Assembly: GCA_016793775.1 (NCBI GenBank)
Contig: JAEULK010000003.1
Coordinates: 1 to 41,597 of the forward strand
Length of the DNA: 41,597 bases
Source of the DNA: Sphingopyxis sp.
GTDB taxonomy: Bacteria; Pseudomonadota; Alphaproteobacteria; Sphingomonadales; Sphingomonadaceae
Direction: 5' to 3'
Shown here: in pieces, positions 1 to 7,343 of the stretch
How the letters are laid out: the number at the start of each line of letters is the position of its first letter
Numbering within the stretch: position 1 is the stretch's first letter
Notes under the pieces: model-generated
What the model saw: only the letters and a program-made list of their open reading frames with translations
The model's database searches: none
What the model was told of the DNA's origin: nothing
Made by a program: the position numbers and the translations under genes

Positions 1-1
1 C

Positions 2-235
2 GACGAATCGTTCGAGAACGGTTTGCTCGAATATCCGCACTATACCCGACCTGTGACATGGGAAGGGCGCACGATCCCCGAAGTGCTGCGATCGGGGGAT
101 CATGCGAAGATCGCCGCCTGGCGGAAACAACAGGCGGAGGATCAGACACGGTTACGCAGGCCGGACCTTTGGGAGCGTCATATCGATGCTCGGGCCCGAC
201 CTGCCTCTGGCGCGCGGCGAAAAGAAAAGGACTAG
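2..235 (+). CDS. trmD: tRNA (guanine(37)-N1)-methyltransferase, C-terminal end (partial)
   Basis: The reading frame is open from the left edge and ends at TAG 233-235, so only the last 77 or so residues are present. The fragment has the TrmD C-terminal signature: [10 protein letters not shown], then [15 protein letters not shown], then the RPDLW segment. TrmD methylates N1 of G37 in tRNAs from S-adenosylmethionine and so prevents +1 frameshifting. It lies 5 bases upstream of rplS, which matches the conserved rpsP-rimM-trmD-rplS order. The ATG at 23 is internal and is not the gene start. Identification is by family motifs; the catalytic knot domain lies outside the window. Confidence 0.92.
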   Translation, partial: DESFENGLLEYPHYTRPVTWEGRTIPEVLRSGDHAKIAAWRKQQAEDQTRLRRPDLWERHIDARARPASGARRKEKD

Positions 236-240
236 AGGAC

Positions 241-618
241 ATGAACCTCATCCAGACGATCGAAGCCGAAGAAATCGCCAAAGCGGCGAAGACCATTCCG
301 ACCTTCCGCCCCGGCGACACGCTGAAAGTCGGCGTGAAGGTCGTCGAAGGCGAACGCACCCGCGTGCAGAATTTCGAAGGCGTGTGCATCGCGCGCTCGA
401 ACAAGGGCATGGGCTCGAACTTCACCGTGCGCAAAATGTCGTTCGGCGAAGGCGTCGAGCGCGTCTTCCCGCTCTATTCGCCCAACATCGACAGCATTAC
501 CGTCATCCGCAAGGGTGCCGTGCGTCGTGCGAAGCTTTATTATCTTCGTGGCCGCACCGGTAAATCGGCGCGTATTGCGGAGCGCCGCGATTACCGGTCG
601 GAAGCCGGCGAAGGCTAA
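241..618 (+). CDS. rplS: 50S ribosomal protein L19
   Basis: This 125-residue protein has the L19 layout: N-terminal helix ([12 protein letters not shown]), the [16 protein letters not shown] strand region, [16 protein letters not shown], and the C-terminal [18 protein letters not shown] segment. L19 sits at the 30S-50S interface. The ATG at 241 follows trmD by 5 bases and has a GGACTAGAGGAC purine stretch just upstream, so translation is probably coupled to trmD. A strong intrinsic terminator follows at 656-696, making rplS the last gene of the operon. Length and sequence are typical for alphaproteobacteria. Confidence 0.97.
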   Translation: MNLIQTIEAEEIAKAAKTIPTFRPGDTLKVGVKVVEGERTRVQNFEGVCIARSNKGMGSNFTVRKMSFGEGVERVFPLYSPNIDSITVIRKGAVRRAKLYYLRGRTGKSARIAERRDYRSEAGEG

Positions 619-655
619 GGAGAGCTTCTCTCACCCAAAGCCGAAACAGCTTTCC

Positions 656-696
656 AAAACGACCGGTTCCGCCAAGGCGCGAAACCGGTCGTTTTT
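656..696 (+). terminator. Rho-independent terminator after rplS
   Basis: AAAACGACCGGTT at 656-668 pairs with AACCGGTCGTTTT at 683-695, a perfect 13-bp stem with a 14-base loop. It ends in a T run at 692-696 and lies 38 bases after the rplS stop. It also separates rplS from the next gene, whose ATG is at 717. Confidence 0.88.
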
Positions 697-716
697 CATT
701 GGGGCAACGCCAATCC

Positions 717-1334
717 ATGCATCCGTCCGCGTCCTTTCAGCCATCACGGCGCGCCGTCCTCGGCGCGGGTCTGTGCCTTGGCGCGCTGGGGCTGGCGGGC
801 CGCGCTGCGGCGGCGACCACCGCCGAGCGGCTGGTGGCGGCGGCGCGGCGGCAGGTCGGCGTCACGCTCGCCTATGATCCCGCTTACACCGTCCTCGCCT
901 TCCCGAACGGCGACGTCGCGCGGGCGAAGGGGGTTTGCACCGACGTCCTCATCCGCGCCTATCGCGACGCTTTCGGCATCGACCTGCAGGCCCTTGTAAA
1001 CGCCGACATGAAGGCGGACTTTGGGGCGTACCCTAGGAACTGGGGCCTCCGCCGGCCCGACCGCAACATCGACCATCGCCGCGTGCCCAACCTCGCGACC
1101 TATTGGACGCGCCAGCGCGCGCGGCTGCCCGTCTCGAGCGACCCCGCCGACTGGCGGCCTGGCGATATCTTCACGTCGATGACCGGCGGGCGCTTTCCGC
1201 ACACCGGCATCGTCTCCGACCGAACTACGGCAGCGGAACGCCCGCTCATCATCCACAATATCGGCCGCGGCGCGCGCGAGGAAGACGCGCTCTTCGACCA
1301 CCCGCTGACCGGCCATTTCCGCTGGAAAGTCTGA
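717..1334 (+). CDS. DUF1287 family exported protein
   Basis: The 205-residue product has an N-terminal twin-arginine-like signal (SRRAVLGAGLCLGALGLAG, then AAA), so it is probably exported. The body matches the DUF1287 family (YijF-like): GVCTDVLIRAYRDAFGIDLQ, then DMKADFGAYP, then PDRNIDHRRVPNL, then DWRPGDIFTSMTGG and the conserved HTGIVSD. The conserved Cys in GVCTD and His in PHTGIV suggest an NlpC/P60-like cysteine hydrolase fold, but this is inference and no substrate is known to me. I chose ATG 717 over the in-frame TTG at 699 because the TTG lies against the rplS terminator. It is probably a single-gene unit; asd follows after 34 bases. Confidence 0.85.
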   Translation: MHPSASFQPSRRAVLGAGLCLGALGLAGRAAAATTAERLVAAARRQVGVTLAYDPAYTVLAFPNGDVARAKGVCTDVLIRAYRDAFGIDLQALVNADMKADFGAYPRNWGLRRPDRNIDHRRVPNLATYWTRQRARLPVSSDPADWRPGDIFTSMTGGRFPHTGIVSDRTTAAERPLIIHNIGRGAREEDALFDHPLTGHFRWKV

Positions 1335-1368
1335 GTTTCAACCAAATTCTACGCTGAGGAGTGTTTTC

Positions 1369-2394
1369 ATGGGTTATCGTATCGTTGTCGCCGGCGCGAC
1401 GGGCAATGTCGGGCGCGAAGTGCTCGCCATCCTCGCCGAACGCGAATTCCCCTATGACGAGATCGCGGCGGTCGCCTCGTCGCGCAGCCAGGGCGACGAG
1501 GTCGAGATCGGCGACACCGGCAAGACGGTGAAGTGCCAGAATATCGAGAATTTCGACTGGACCGGCTGGGACATGGCGATCTTCGCGATCGGCAGCGAGG
1601 CAACTGCGATCCACGCGCCCAAGGCCGCGGCCGCGGGCTGCGTCGTCATCGACAACTCTTCGCTCTACCGCATGGACCCCGACGTGCCGCTGATCGTGCC
1701 CGAGGTGAACCCTGACGCGATCGACGGCTATACCAAGCGCAACATCATCGCCAACCCCAATTGCTCGACCGCGCAGATGGTCGTCGCGCTGAAGCCGCTG
1801 CACGACGCCGCCACTATCAAACGCGTTATCGTCTCGACCTATCAGTCGGTGTCGGGCGCGGGCAAGTCGGGCATGGACGAGCTGTGGAACCAGACGCGCC
1901 AGATCTTCGTCGGCGACGAAAAGGACATCCAGAAATTCACCAAGCAGATCGCCTTCAACGTCATCCCGCACATCGACAAATTCCTCGACGACGGCCAGAC
2001 CAAGGAGGAATGGAAGATGGTCGTCGAGACCAAGAAGATCCTCGATCCCAAGATCAAGGTCACCGCGACCTGCGTCCGCGTCCCCGTCTTCGTCGGCCAT
2101 AGCGAGGCGATCAACATCGAGATGGAAAATGAGCTGCCCGCCGAGGAAGCCCAGCGCATCCTGCGCGAGGCGCCCGGCGTCGTGCTCCACGACAAGCGCG
2201 AGGACGGCGGTTACATCACGCCCGTCGAATGCGTCGGCGACTTCGCGACCTTCGTGAGCCGCGTCCGCGACGACCCGACCGTCGACAACGGCCTCAACCT
2301 CTGGTGCGTCAGCGACAATCTCCGCAAGGGCGCCGCGCTGAACGCGGTGCAGATCGCCGAACTGCTCGGCCGCCGGCATCTGAAGAAGGGGTAA
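1369..2394 (+). CDS. asd: Aspartate-semialdehyde dehydrogenase
   Basis: The 341-residue enzyme reduces aspartyl-4-phosphate with NADPH to aspartate semialdehyde, the branch point to lysine/diaminopimelate, threonine and methionine. The N-terminal Rossmann motif GATGNVGREVL is at residues 9-19, the nucleophile Cys132 is in NPNCST, the GAGKSG loop follows near residue 164, and the catalytic His is in the later VFVGHSE segment. The ATG has a GAGGAG site 9 bases upstream. The gene is full length for the bacterial type. A terminator-like hairpin lies about 100 bases downstream (2495-2527), after a palindromic repeat. Confidence 0.97.
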   Translation: MGYRIVVAGATGNVGREVLAILAEREFPYDEIAAVASSRSQGDEVEIGDTGKTVKCQNIENFDWTGWDMAIFAIGSEATAIHAPKAAAAGCVVIDNSSLYRMDPDVPLIVPEVNPDAIDGYTKRNIIANPNCSTAQMVVALKPLHDAATIKRVIVSTYQSVSGAGKSGMDELWNQTRQIFVGDEKDIQKFTKQIAFNVIPHIDKFLDDGQTKEEWKMVVETKKILDPKIKVTATCVRVPVFVGHSEAINIEMENELPAEEAQRILREAPGVVLHDKREDGGYITPVECVGDFATFVSRVRDDPTVDNGLNLWCVSDNLRKGAALNAVQIAELLGRRHLKKG

Positions 2395-2408
2395 CGCCAC
2401 CTCCCAAG

Positions 2409-2490
2409 TCCGTTCGTGTCGAGCGAAGTCGAGACACCCATCGTGGGTATGCTCCTTCGGGGCATCTCGACTTCGCTCGATGCGAACGGA
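2409..2490. repeat. Palindromic intergenic repeat, family A copy 1
   Basis: Arms 2409-2434 and 2465-2490 are inverted copies matching at 24 of 26 positions, with a 30-base spacer. The core GTCGAGCGAAGTCGAGA recurs at 4907-4986. It lies just after asd and resembles the REP-like palindromes scattered in sphingomonad genomes. Confidence 0.85.
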
Positions 2491-2494
2491 TATG

Positions 2495-2527
2495 AGGGGG
2501 CTATGACGAGTTAGGCCCCCTATCTTT
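2495..2527 (+). terminator. Terminator-like hairpin after asd, overlapping the 5' end of the next gene
   Basis: AGGGGGC at 2495-2501 pairs with GCCCCCT at 2515-2521, followed by ATCTTTT. The 13-base loop holds an ATG (2503) and an in-frame TAG (2512). It is a plausible asd terminator, but it also occupies the place where the dimethylargininase-like gene should start. Confidence 0.5.
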
Positions 2528-3285
2528 TCACCCACGCGATCGTCCGCACCCCGGCGCCTTCGGCGGTCAAGGGCATCCGCGCCGACGGCGGCCCCGATCC
2601 GGATTGCGCCGGCCTTGCGGCCGAGCATGACGCCTATGTCGCCGCGCTCCGCATCCTCGGCCTCGCCCTCACCATCCTCCCGCCGCTGGGCGCCTTTCCC
2701 GATGCGCTGTTCGTCGAGGATGTCGCGCTGACCTTCCCCGAGGGCGCGATCCTGCTCCGCCCCGGTGCCCCAGCGCGAGCGGGCGAGGTCGCGTACATGC
2801 GCGAAGCGCTCGCCGCGCACCACGCGACCGTCCTCGAACTCACCGCCGGCCATGTCGACGGCGGCGACGTGCTGCGCCTCGCCGGCCGCGTCGTGATCGG
2901 CCTCTCGGCGCGCACCGACCGCGTCGGCGCCGAACAACTCGCGGTCCTGCTCGCCGACCTCGGCCACAAAGCCGAAATCGCCGACACCCCGCCCGGCGTG
3001 CTTCATTTCAAGACCGGCTGCTCGCTGATCGACGCACAGACGATCTTCGCGGTCCCCGCGCTCGCCGACTGCCCAGAGTTCGCCGGGCTCGACGTCGTCG
3101 TCACGCCCCCGGGCGAAGATGAAGCCGCCAACCTCCTGCGCATCAACGACAATATTCTCGTCGGCGACCGCTGGCCCGCAACCCACGCGCTGCTGGAGCA
3201 ACGCGGCCTCGCGATCCGCCCGCTCCCGACGACCCAGATCGCGCGCATCGACGCCGGGCTCAGCTGCATGTCGCTGCGCTGGTGA
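2515..3285 (+). CDS. Dimethylargininase-like amidinohydrolase with lost or blocked start (possible pseudogene)
   Basis: The frame is open for 256 codons and closely fits N(G),N(G)-dimethylarginine dimethylaminohydrolase, which converts methylated arginines to citrulline and methylamines. Visible features are YLFTHAIVRTP at the N-terminus, HVDGGDVL, the catalytic-His segment LHFKTGCS (His codon 3004-3006), and the C-terminal catalytic Cys in GLSCMSLRW (Cys codon 3265-3267). Length matches the family. However, the only upstream ATG (2503) reads ATG-ACG-AGT-TAG, so a stop intervenes before the conserved N-terminus, and no ATG, GTG or TTG occurs in frame until ATG 2797, inside the fold. Either the gene is a recent pseudogene, or it uses an unusual start or readthrough, or the TAG is a sequence error. 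The catalytic body shows no other damage. Confidence 0.7.
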   Translation, partial: APYLFTHAIVRTPAPSAVKGIRADGGPDPDCAGLAAEHDAYVAALRILGLALTILPPLGAFPDALFVEDVALTFPEGAILLRPGAPARAGEVAYMREALAAHHATVLELTAGHVDGGDVLRLAGRVVIGLSARTDRVGAEQLAVLLADLGHKAEIADTPPGVLHFKTGCSLIDAQTIFAVPALADCPEFAGLDVVVTPPGEDEAANLLRINDNILVGDRWPATHALLEQRGLAIRPLPTTQIARIDAGLSCMSLRW

Positions 3286-3364
3286 TCGCCCGCGCGCAAA
3301 AGGATATGGCGCTCGCCACCCTCGGTGCGATACTGTTGCTCCCCGTCCTTCGCAGGAGCTGAGC

Positions 3365-3970
3365 ATGCGCAACCTTACCACCCTCGTCTTGGTCGGCCTG
3401 CTTGCGGCGTGCAAACCCGCTGCCGACACCGCGCCCGCCGACAAGGCGCCCGCCGCCCCGCCGGTCCCCGAGGCAAAGGCCGACGGCCCCGCCGCCGCGA
3501 CCACCGCGATCGGGCTCGACGGCGAGGGGCTGCGCTTCGTCGACAAGGCCAGCGGCAAGACCAGCCTGCTCGCTTTCGGCGTCCCGCGCGCCCAGGCCGA
3601 GGAGGCGCTCGCCCGCGTCGCCGGCACCCTCGACGACCGCAGCACCAACGAGGAATGCGGCGCCGGCCCGATGGCGTTCACCCGCTACGACGCGATGACG
3701 CTCAATTTCCAGGACGGCAAATTCGCCGGCTGGTTCCTCGGCAACGAACCCGGCGCCGACCAATATTCGACGATGAGCGGCATCGCCATCGGCACCACGC
3801 GCGCCAAGGCGGCGGAGTCGGTGACGCTGGCGATGGTCGAGGACAGCACGCTGGGCGAGGAATTCAGCCTCGGGTCGGGCGAGAATGTTGTCGGCGGCAT
3901 GTTCGCCGCGCCGGGCGACAGTGCCAAGATCGACGCGCTGTTCGCCGGGGTGAATTGTTTCTTCCGGTAG
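3365..3970 (+). CDS. Putative lipoprotein of unknown function
   Basis: I do not recognise the family. The 201-residue product starts with a short lipoprotein signal ending in the lipobox LLAAC (Cys near residue 17). A 30-residue Ala/Pro-rich linker follows, then a globular part from about residue 50 (AIGLDGEGLRFVD). Two Cys remain in the mature part, in NEECGAG and the C-terminal NCFFR, which could form a disulphide. ATG 3365 has an AGGAG site 8 bases upstream. The frame is open further upstream but that part overlaps the preceding gene. It is probably anchored in a membrane facing the periplasm. Confidence 0.75.
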   Translation: MRNLTTLVLVGLLAACKPAADTAPADKAPAAPPVPEAKADGPAAATTAIGLDGEGLRFVDKASGKTSLLAFGVPRAQAEEALARVAGTLDDRSTNEECGAGPMAFTRYDAMTLNFQDGKFAGWFLGNEPGADQYSTMSGIAIGTTRAKAAESVTLAMVEDSTLGEEFSLGSGENVVGGMFAAPGDSAKIDALFAGVNCFFR

Positions 3971-4002
3971 GGACGAAAGGCGACGCTCGCATAACCCACA
4001 TC

Positions 4003-4092
4003 CGTCACCCCGGGCTTGACCCGGGGCCCGCCTTATCCTTGACCGGCCTTTGAAAGAAGGAAGGCGGGTCCCGGGTCAAGCCCGGGATGACG
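4003..4092. repeat. Palindromic intergenic repeat, family B
   Basis: Arms 4003-4034 and 4061-4092 are inverted copies matching at 30 of 32 positions with a 26-base spacer. Each outer end contains the block CCGGGCTTGACCCGGG, itself nearly palindromic. It sits between two convergent genes (ends 3970 and 4126), where it could also act as a bidirectional terminator. Confidence 0.85.
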
Positions 4093-4125
4093 TTCACACA
4101 GGTCCGCACCCCCAAAACCCCACCC

Positions 4126-4797
4126 CTAATATTCCACGATAATCCGCACCTTGTCGGCCCGCACCCCGACCGCCCGCGCGATATCCTTGCGGCTGCGGTC
4201 GATCGTTTCCCGCACCTTGTCGGGTCCGGCTTCGCCCAGCAGTTCGGCGGCCGGCACGCCCAATAGCTTCGCCAGCGTCGCCATCCGGCTGCGCTTGGGC
4301 CGGACCCGGTCCTTTTCCCAGCCCAGCACCGACGCCGGGCCGACGTTCATGCGCCTGGCGACGTCGGCGCGCTCGAGCCCGGCCCGGGTGCGCAGCCGCA
4401 ACAGCCGGTCGCCGAAACTCTCCTCGACCGCCGCTGCGGCGTCTTTTTCGTCTTCAGCGGGTGGCGCGGTCTCGGTGGCGCTCTTCAGCTCGACCGCGCT
4501 CAGCGTCGCGCGCGATACCGGACCCTCGAACTGGCATCCGAAATGCCGCCCGCTCGCCCAGATGACGATCGCGGTGATGTCGCCGGCGTGCGGCAGCTCG
4601 ATCTCGATCCGGTCGCCGGCCGCCAGCTTGATATCGCTTTCGAACAAAAGCCCGGTGCCCGAGATATTATGGATCTGGACGTCGATGCCCTTGCCATCGT
4701 GCCGCGCCCCCCGGGCCAGCAGGCTGAGCTTGCGGCGCCCGCCATGACGCCGGTCGGCGCCGGGCGCCGATGGAAGAAAATATCCGGAAATGGCCAT
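4126..4797 (-). CDS. PilZ domain protein fused to an XRE-type helix-turn-helix
   Basis: The 223-residue protein has two recognisable parts. Residues about 15-105 look like a PilZ domain: an RR-x3-RR cluster at 16-22, then NISGTG at 44-49 (the [DN]-x-S-x-x-G element), and HFGCQFE near 85-91. These are the c-di-GMP-contacting motifs of the family. After an acidic/Ala linker (110-125), residues 127-188 form an XRE/Cro-like HTH (FGDRLLRLRTRAGL, ADVARRM, VLGWEKDRVRPKR, LAKLLGV). The C-terminal 35 residues are helical and charged. The combination suggests a c-di-GMP-responsive DNA-binding protein, which is inference. The gene is monocistronic, and its upstream region carries a CtrA-like box and two GANTC sites. 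Confidence 0.85.
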   Translation of the reverse strand: MAISGYFLPSAPGADRRHGGRRKLSLLARGARHDGKGIDVQIHNISGTGLLFESDIKLAAGDRIEIELPHAGDITAIVIWASGRHFGCQFEGPVSRATLSAVELKSATETAPPAEDEKDAAAAVEESFGDRLLRLRTRAGLERADVARRMNVGPASVLGWEKDRVRPKRSRMATLAKLLGVPAAELLGEAGPDKVRETIDRSRKDIARAVGVRADKVRIIVEY

Positions 4798-4801
4798 GGC
4801 C

Positions 4802-4835
4802 GATTCTTGGAGTCGGCCGGTTAATGATTGGTTAG
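4802..4835 (-). promoter_or_regulatory. CtrA-like box and two GANTC sites upstream of the PilZ-HTH gene
   Basis: TTAA (4821-4824), seven bases, then TTAG (4832-4835) is one mismatch from the CtrA consensus TTAA-N7-TTAA and lies 24-38 bases before the ATG. Between it and the start are GATTC (4802-4806) and GAGTC (4810-4814), both matching the CcrM methylation site GANTC. Function is inferred from alphaproteobacterial cell-cycle promoters. Confidence 0.5.
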
Positions 4836-4906
4836 CGGGGCGGGAAAGATGGGGGATCGGCCATTGGCGGGTATCGTGCGTTAGCGGGCGAGCTGCCCTT
4901 TAACTC

Positions 4907-4986
4907 CCGTTCGTGTCGAGCGAAGTCGAGACACCCGGAAGGCCGGCGCTCCCCAAACATGTCTCGACTACGCTCGACACAAACGG
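4907..4986. repeat. Palindromic intergenic repeat, family A copy 2
   Basis: Arms 4907-4933 and 4960-4986 are inverted copies matching at 25 of 27 positions. The left arm shares CGTTCGTGTCGAGCGAAGTC with the copy at 2409. The stretch 4836-5031 holds no gene that I can support; this repeat is its main content. Confidence 0.85.
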
Positions 4987-5031
4987 AAAGAGGGATGGTC
5001 TTGAATCCACCCCAAAACCGCCATACGCCCC

Positions 5032-5427
5032 CTAAACCAGCCGCCGCCCCGTCACCGCGACCGTCGCGCAGGCGGGCGTGCCGTCCTTGCCCGTCCCGTT
5101 CACCGCCAGCGCGATGCGCCGACCGCCCTTCGCCGCGGTGTCGAGCAACGCCTGTCCGATGTCATGGATGTCGATTTTCATCCGCCGGTTCCACGGCGAC
5201 GCAGGATCGCCCGCCAGCGTGCCGATGCGGATATAGACGAAGCGCCGCTGCGGACCCTCGCGCCGCACCTGATCGCCATAGAATTTCGGCCCCGGCCCGA
5301 CGCGGATCGTGAAATCGAACGACAGCGGCTCGCCCGCGACCGACGCCTTGGGGTCGATCGGCCCGCCGTCCTTGTCCTGCAGGCTGTGGCGGACGCCCGC
5401 GACCGGCTGGTCGATGACGATCCGCAT
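5032..5427 (-). CDS. DUF5990 family protein
   Basis: The protein (131 residues from this start) matches the small family I know as DUF5990: MRIVIDQPVAGVRHSLQ at the N-terminus, then FDFTIRVGPGPKFYGDQV, RRFVYIRIGTLAGDPASPWNRRMKIDI, and the C-terminal NGTGKDGTPACATV. No catalytic role is known to me and there is no signal peptide. An in-frame ATG 30 bases upstream (5457) exists, but it lies against a long repeat and has no ribosome-binding site. Homologues start at MRIVI, so I chose 5427. The gene is isolated between repeats. Confidence 0.75.
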   Translation of the reverse strand: MRIVIDQPVAGVRHSLQDKDGGPIDPKASVAGEPLSFDFTIRVGPGPKFYGDQVRREGPQRRFVYIRIGTLAGDPASPWNRRMKIDIHDIGQALLDTAAKGGRRIALAVNGTGKDGTPACATVAVTGRRLV

Positions 5428-5462
5428 CGCGATCTCGTGCTGCTCCGCGCGTGCCATGGCGC

Positions 5463-5606
5463 AGCTTGTATCGAGATTCAGTTCAGGGCGAGTCGAAAAT
5501 GGTGATTTTTCGTGACCCGGAGCGCAGCGTACTTCGGTACGTGAGCACCGGAAGCGCGGGAAATTGCCATTTGCAGGCCGTCCTGGGCTGAATCTCGATG
5601 CAAGCT
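5463..5606. repeat. Long imperfect palindrome (144 bp), family C
   Basis: AGCTTGTATCGAGATTCAG (5463-5481) is mirrored at 5588-5606 with one mismatch. Inside, AGTTCAGGGCG / GGCCGTCCTGGGCT and AAAATGGTGATTTTTCG / GGGAAATTGCCATTTGC also pair loosely around the centre GCGTACTTCGGTACGTGAGC. The right arm overlaps the stop codon of the efflux permease (5605-5607). It could form one long stem. Confidence 0.8.
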
Positions 5607-7194
5607 AATGCCCCATATCCGCCACCGACGCCTTGGCCGCCCCGGGCTTCGGCGGGCGCAGCAACAGCACCAGCGGGATCGACGCCAACGTCACCCACAT
5701 CATCAGCCAGAAATCGTCGATATAGGCGACCATCGCCGCCTGCCGGTTGATCTCGGCATTGACCATCGCCATCGCGGTGTCGCCCGCGATGCCGAAACGG
5801 TCGGCGGTCGACGGGTCGAGCAGGCTCGTCGAGCTGTTGGTGACATGGCCGACCAGATCCTCATGGCTCGTCTGGATGTTCGCGCCGAGCAGGGTGGTGA
5901 CGGTCGAGATACCGATCGACGCGCCGATGCTGCGCAGCAGGTTGAGCACGCTCGACCCGTCGGTGCGGAACTGCGGCGCGATCGTCGCGAAGGCCATGGT
6001 GTTCAGCGGGATGAAGATCAGCCCCATGCCCAGCCCCTGCACGACGCCGCTGATAATCACCGGCTGCATCCCCATTTCCAGCGACCAATGGCTCATCTGC
6101 CACAGCGACAACGCCGCGATCAGCAGGCCCGATCCCACCATCCAGCGCGCGTCGATCTTGCCCAGCATCCGCCCCGCGAACCACATGCTGGCTAGGATGC
6201 CGACCCCGCGCACCGCCAGCACCACGCCGGTGTCGATCACCGGCCAGCCGAACAGATTTTGCAGCATCGGCGGCAGCAGCGCCATCGACGCGAACATCAC
6301 CACCCCGATCACGACCATGAACCCCATCGCGGTGACGATATTGCGGTCGGCCAGCATCGCGCGGTTGAACAGCGGCGCGCGCGCGGTGACCATATGGACG
6401 ATGAACATCCACAGGCACGCGACGGCGACCCCGCATTCGATCCAGATCTCGATGCTGTCGAACCAGTCCTGGTGCGCGCCGCGGTCGAGCATCAGCTGCA
6501 GCGAGGCGAGCCCCAGCGCCAGCATCGAGAAACCGAACAGGTCGAACTTGCGGTCGTGCGTCCGCGTCGCGGGCAGCAGCGCCCACATCATGGCCAGCGT
6601 CAACAGCCCGACCGGCAGGTTGACGTAAAAGACCCAGCGCCAGTTGGCGCTCTCGGTCAGCCAGCCGCCAAGCACCGGGCCCAGGATCGGCCCGACCATG
6701 ATCCCCATGCCCCAGATCGACATCGCGCGCGCCTGTTTCTCGGGCGGGTTGATGTCGAGCATCACCGATTGCGACAGCGGCGCGATGAAGGCGGCGCTGA
6801 TCCCTTGCAGGAATCGGAAGACGACCATCTGCTCCAGCGACTGCGCCGCGCCGCACGCCATCGAGGTGACGATGAACCCCGCAATCGCGGCGAGGAACAA
6901 TTCGCGCCGCCCGATACGGTCGGCAAGCCAGCCGGTGATCGGCATCGCGATGGCGCTCGCCAGGATATAGCTGGTCAGCACCCAGGTCACCGTCTCGCTC
7001 GTCGCGCCCAGCGCCGACTGCATATGCGGGATCGCGACATTGGCGATGGTGGTGTCGAGGATCTGCATGATCGACGCGCCCATCACCGCGACCATCAGCA
7101 ACCCGCGATAGCGCACGCGCTCGTGCAGCGGCCGGTCGTCGTCGACGGGCAGCGCGGTCGCGGCGGAACGGCGAGGGAGCGAGCGCGAGGCCAT
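5605..7194 (-). CDS. emrB: DHA2-family drug:H+ antiporter, EmrB-like permease
   Basis: The 529-residue integral inner-membrane protein has the 14-helix DHA2 layout. Key motifs are DTTIANVAIPHMQ in helix 1 (motif D1), WVLTSYILASAIAMPITGWLADRIGRR in helices 2-3 (motif A), GPILGPVLGGWLTE in helix 5 (motif C) and a second-half repeat ending LVLLLRPPKP. It would export amphipathic drugs through a tripartite pump with the HlyD-type partner encoded upstream and an outer-membrane channel not present here. It is the third gene of a marR-emrA-emrB unit, but the 149-base gap to emrA contains a palindromic repeat. The permease is complete. The substrate is unknown. Confidence 0.92.
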   Translation of the reverse strand: MASRSLPRRSAATALPVDDDRPLHERVRYRGLLMVAVMGASIMQILDTTIANVAIPHMQSALGATSETVTWVLTSYILASAIAMPITGWLADRIGRRELFLAAIAGFIVTSMACGAAQSLEQMVVFRFLQGISAAFIAPLSQSVMLDINPPEKQARAMSIWGMGIMVGPILGPVLGGWLTESANWRWVFYVNLPVGLLTLAMMWALLPATRTHDRKFDLFGFSMLALGLASLQLMLDRGAHQDWFDSIEIWIECGVAVACLWMFIVHMVTARAPLFNRAMLADRNIVTAMGFMVVIGVVMFASMALLPPMLQNLFGWPVIDTGVVLAVRGVGILASMWFAGRMLGKIDARWMVGSGLLIAALSLWQMSHWSLEMGMQPVIISGVVQGLGMGLIFIPLNTMAFATIAPQFRTDGSSVLNLLRSIGASIGISTVTTLLGANIQTSHEDLVGHVTNSSTSLLDPSTADRFGIAGDTAMAMVNAEINRQAAMVAYIDDFWLMMWVTLASIPLVLLLRPPKPGAAKASVADMGH

Positions 7195-7219
7195 CAGCTG
7201 GCGCTCGACATAGGCGCAA

Positions 7220-7317
7220 CGTCATTGCGAGGAGCCGCAGGCGACGCGGCAATCTCCAGCCATCGGTCCTGCGAAAGGCCGATGGCTGGAGATTGCTTCG
7301 CTTCGCTCGCAAGGACG
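7220..7317. repeat. Palindromic repeat, family D, between emrA and emrB
   Basis: The inner arms 7249-7266 and 7279-7296 are a perfect 18-bp inverted repeat with a 12-base loop. The outer ends CGTCATTGCGAG (7220-7231) and CTCGCAAGGACG (7306-7317) pair at 11 of 12. The element lies inside an operon rather than at its end. Confidence 0.85.
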
Positions 7318-7343
7318 AGACTCTGAACCATGGCGCGCACGCC

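Noticed and set aside
58-618. An rplS reading frame extended upstream to 58
   Set aside because: The added part overlaps trmD and has no L19 similarity; ATG 241 gives the normal L19 length.
1249-3681. An 810-codon open frame on the minus strand covering asd and the dimethylargininase-like gene
   Set aside because: It mirrors well-recognised genes on the plus strand in high-GC DNA, is rich in Arg/Ala/Gly/Asp low-complexity runs and has no recognisable domain.
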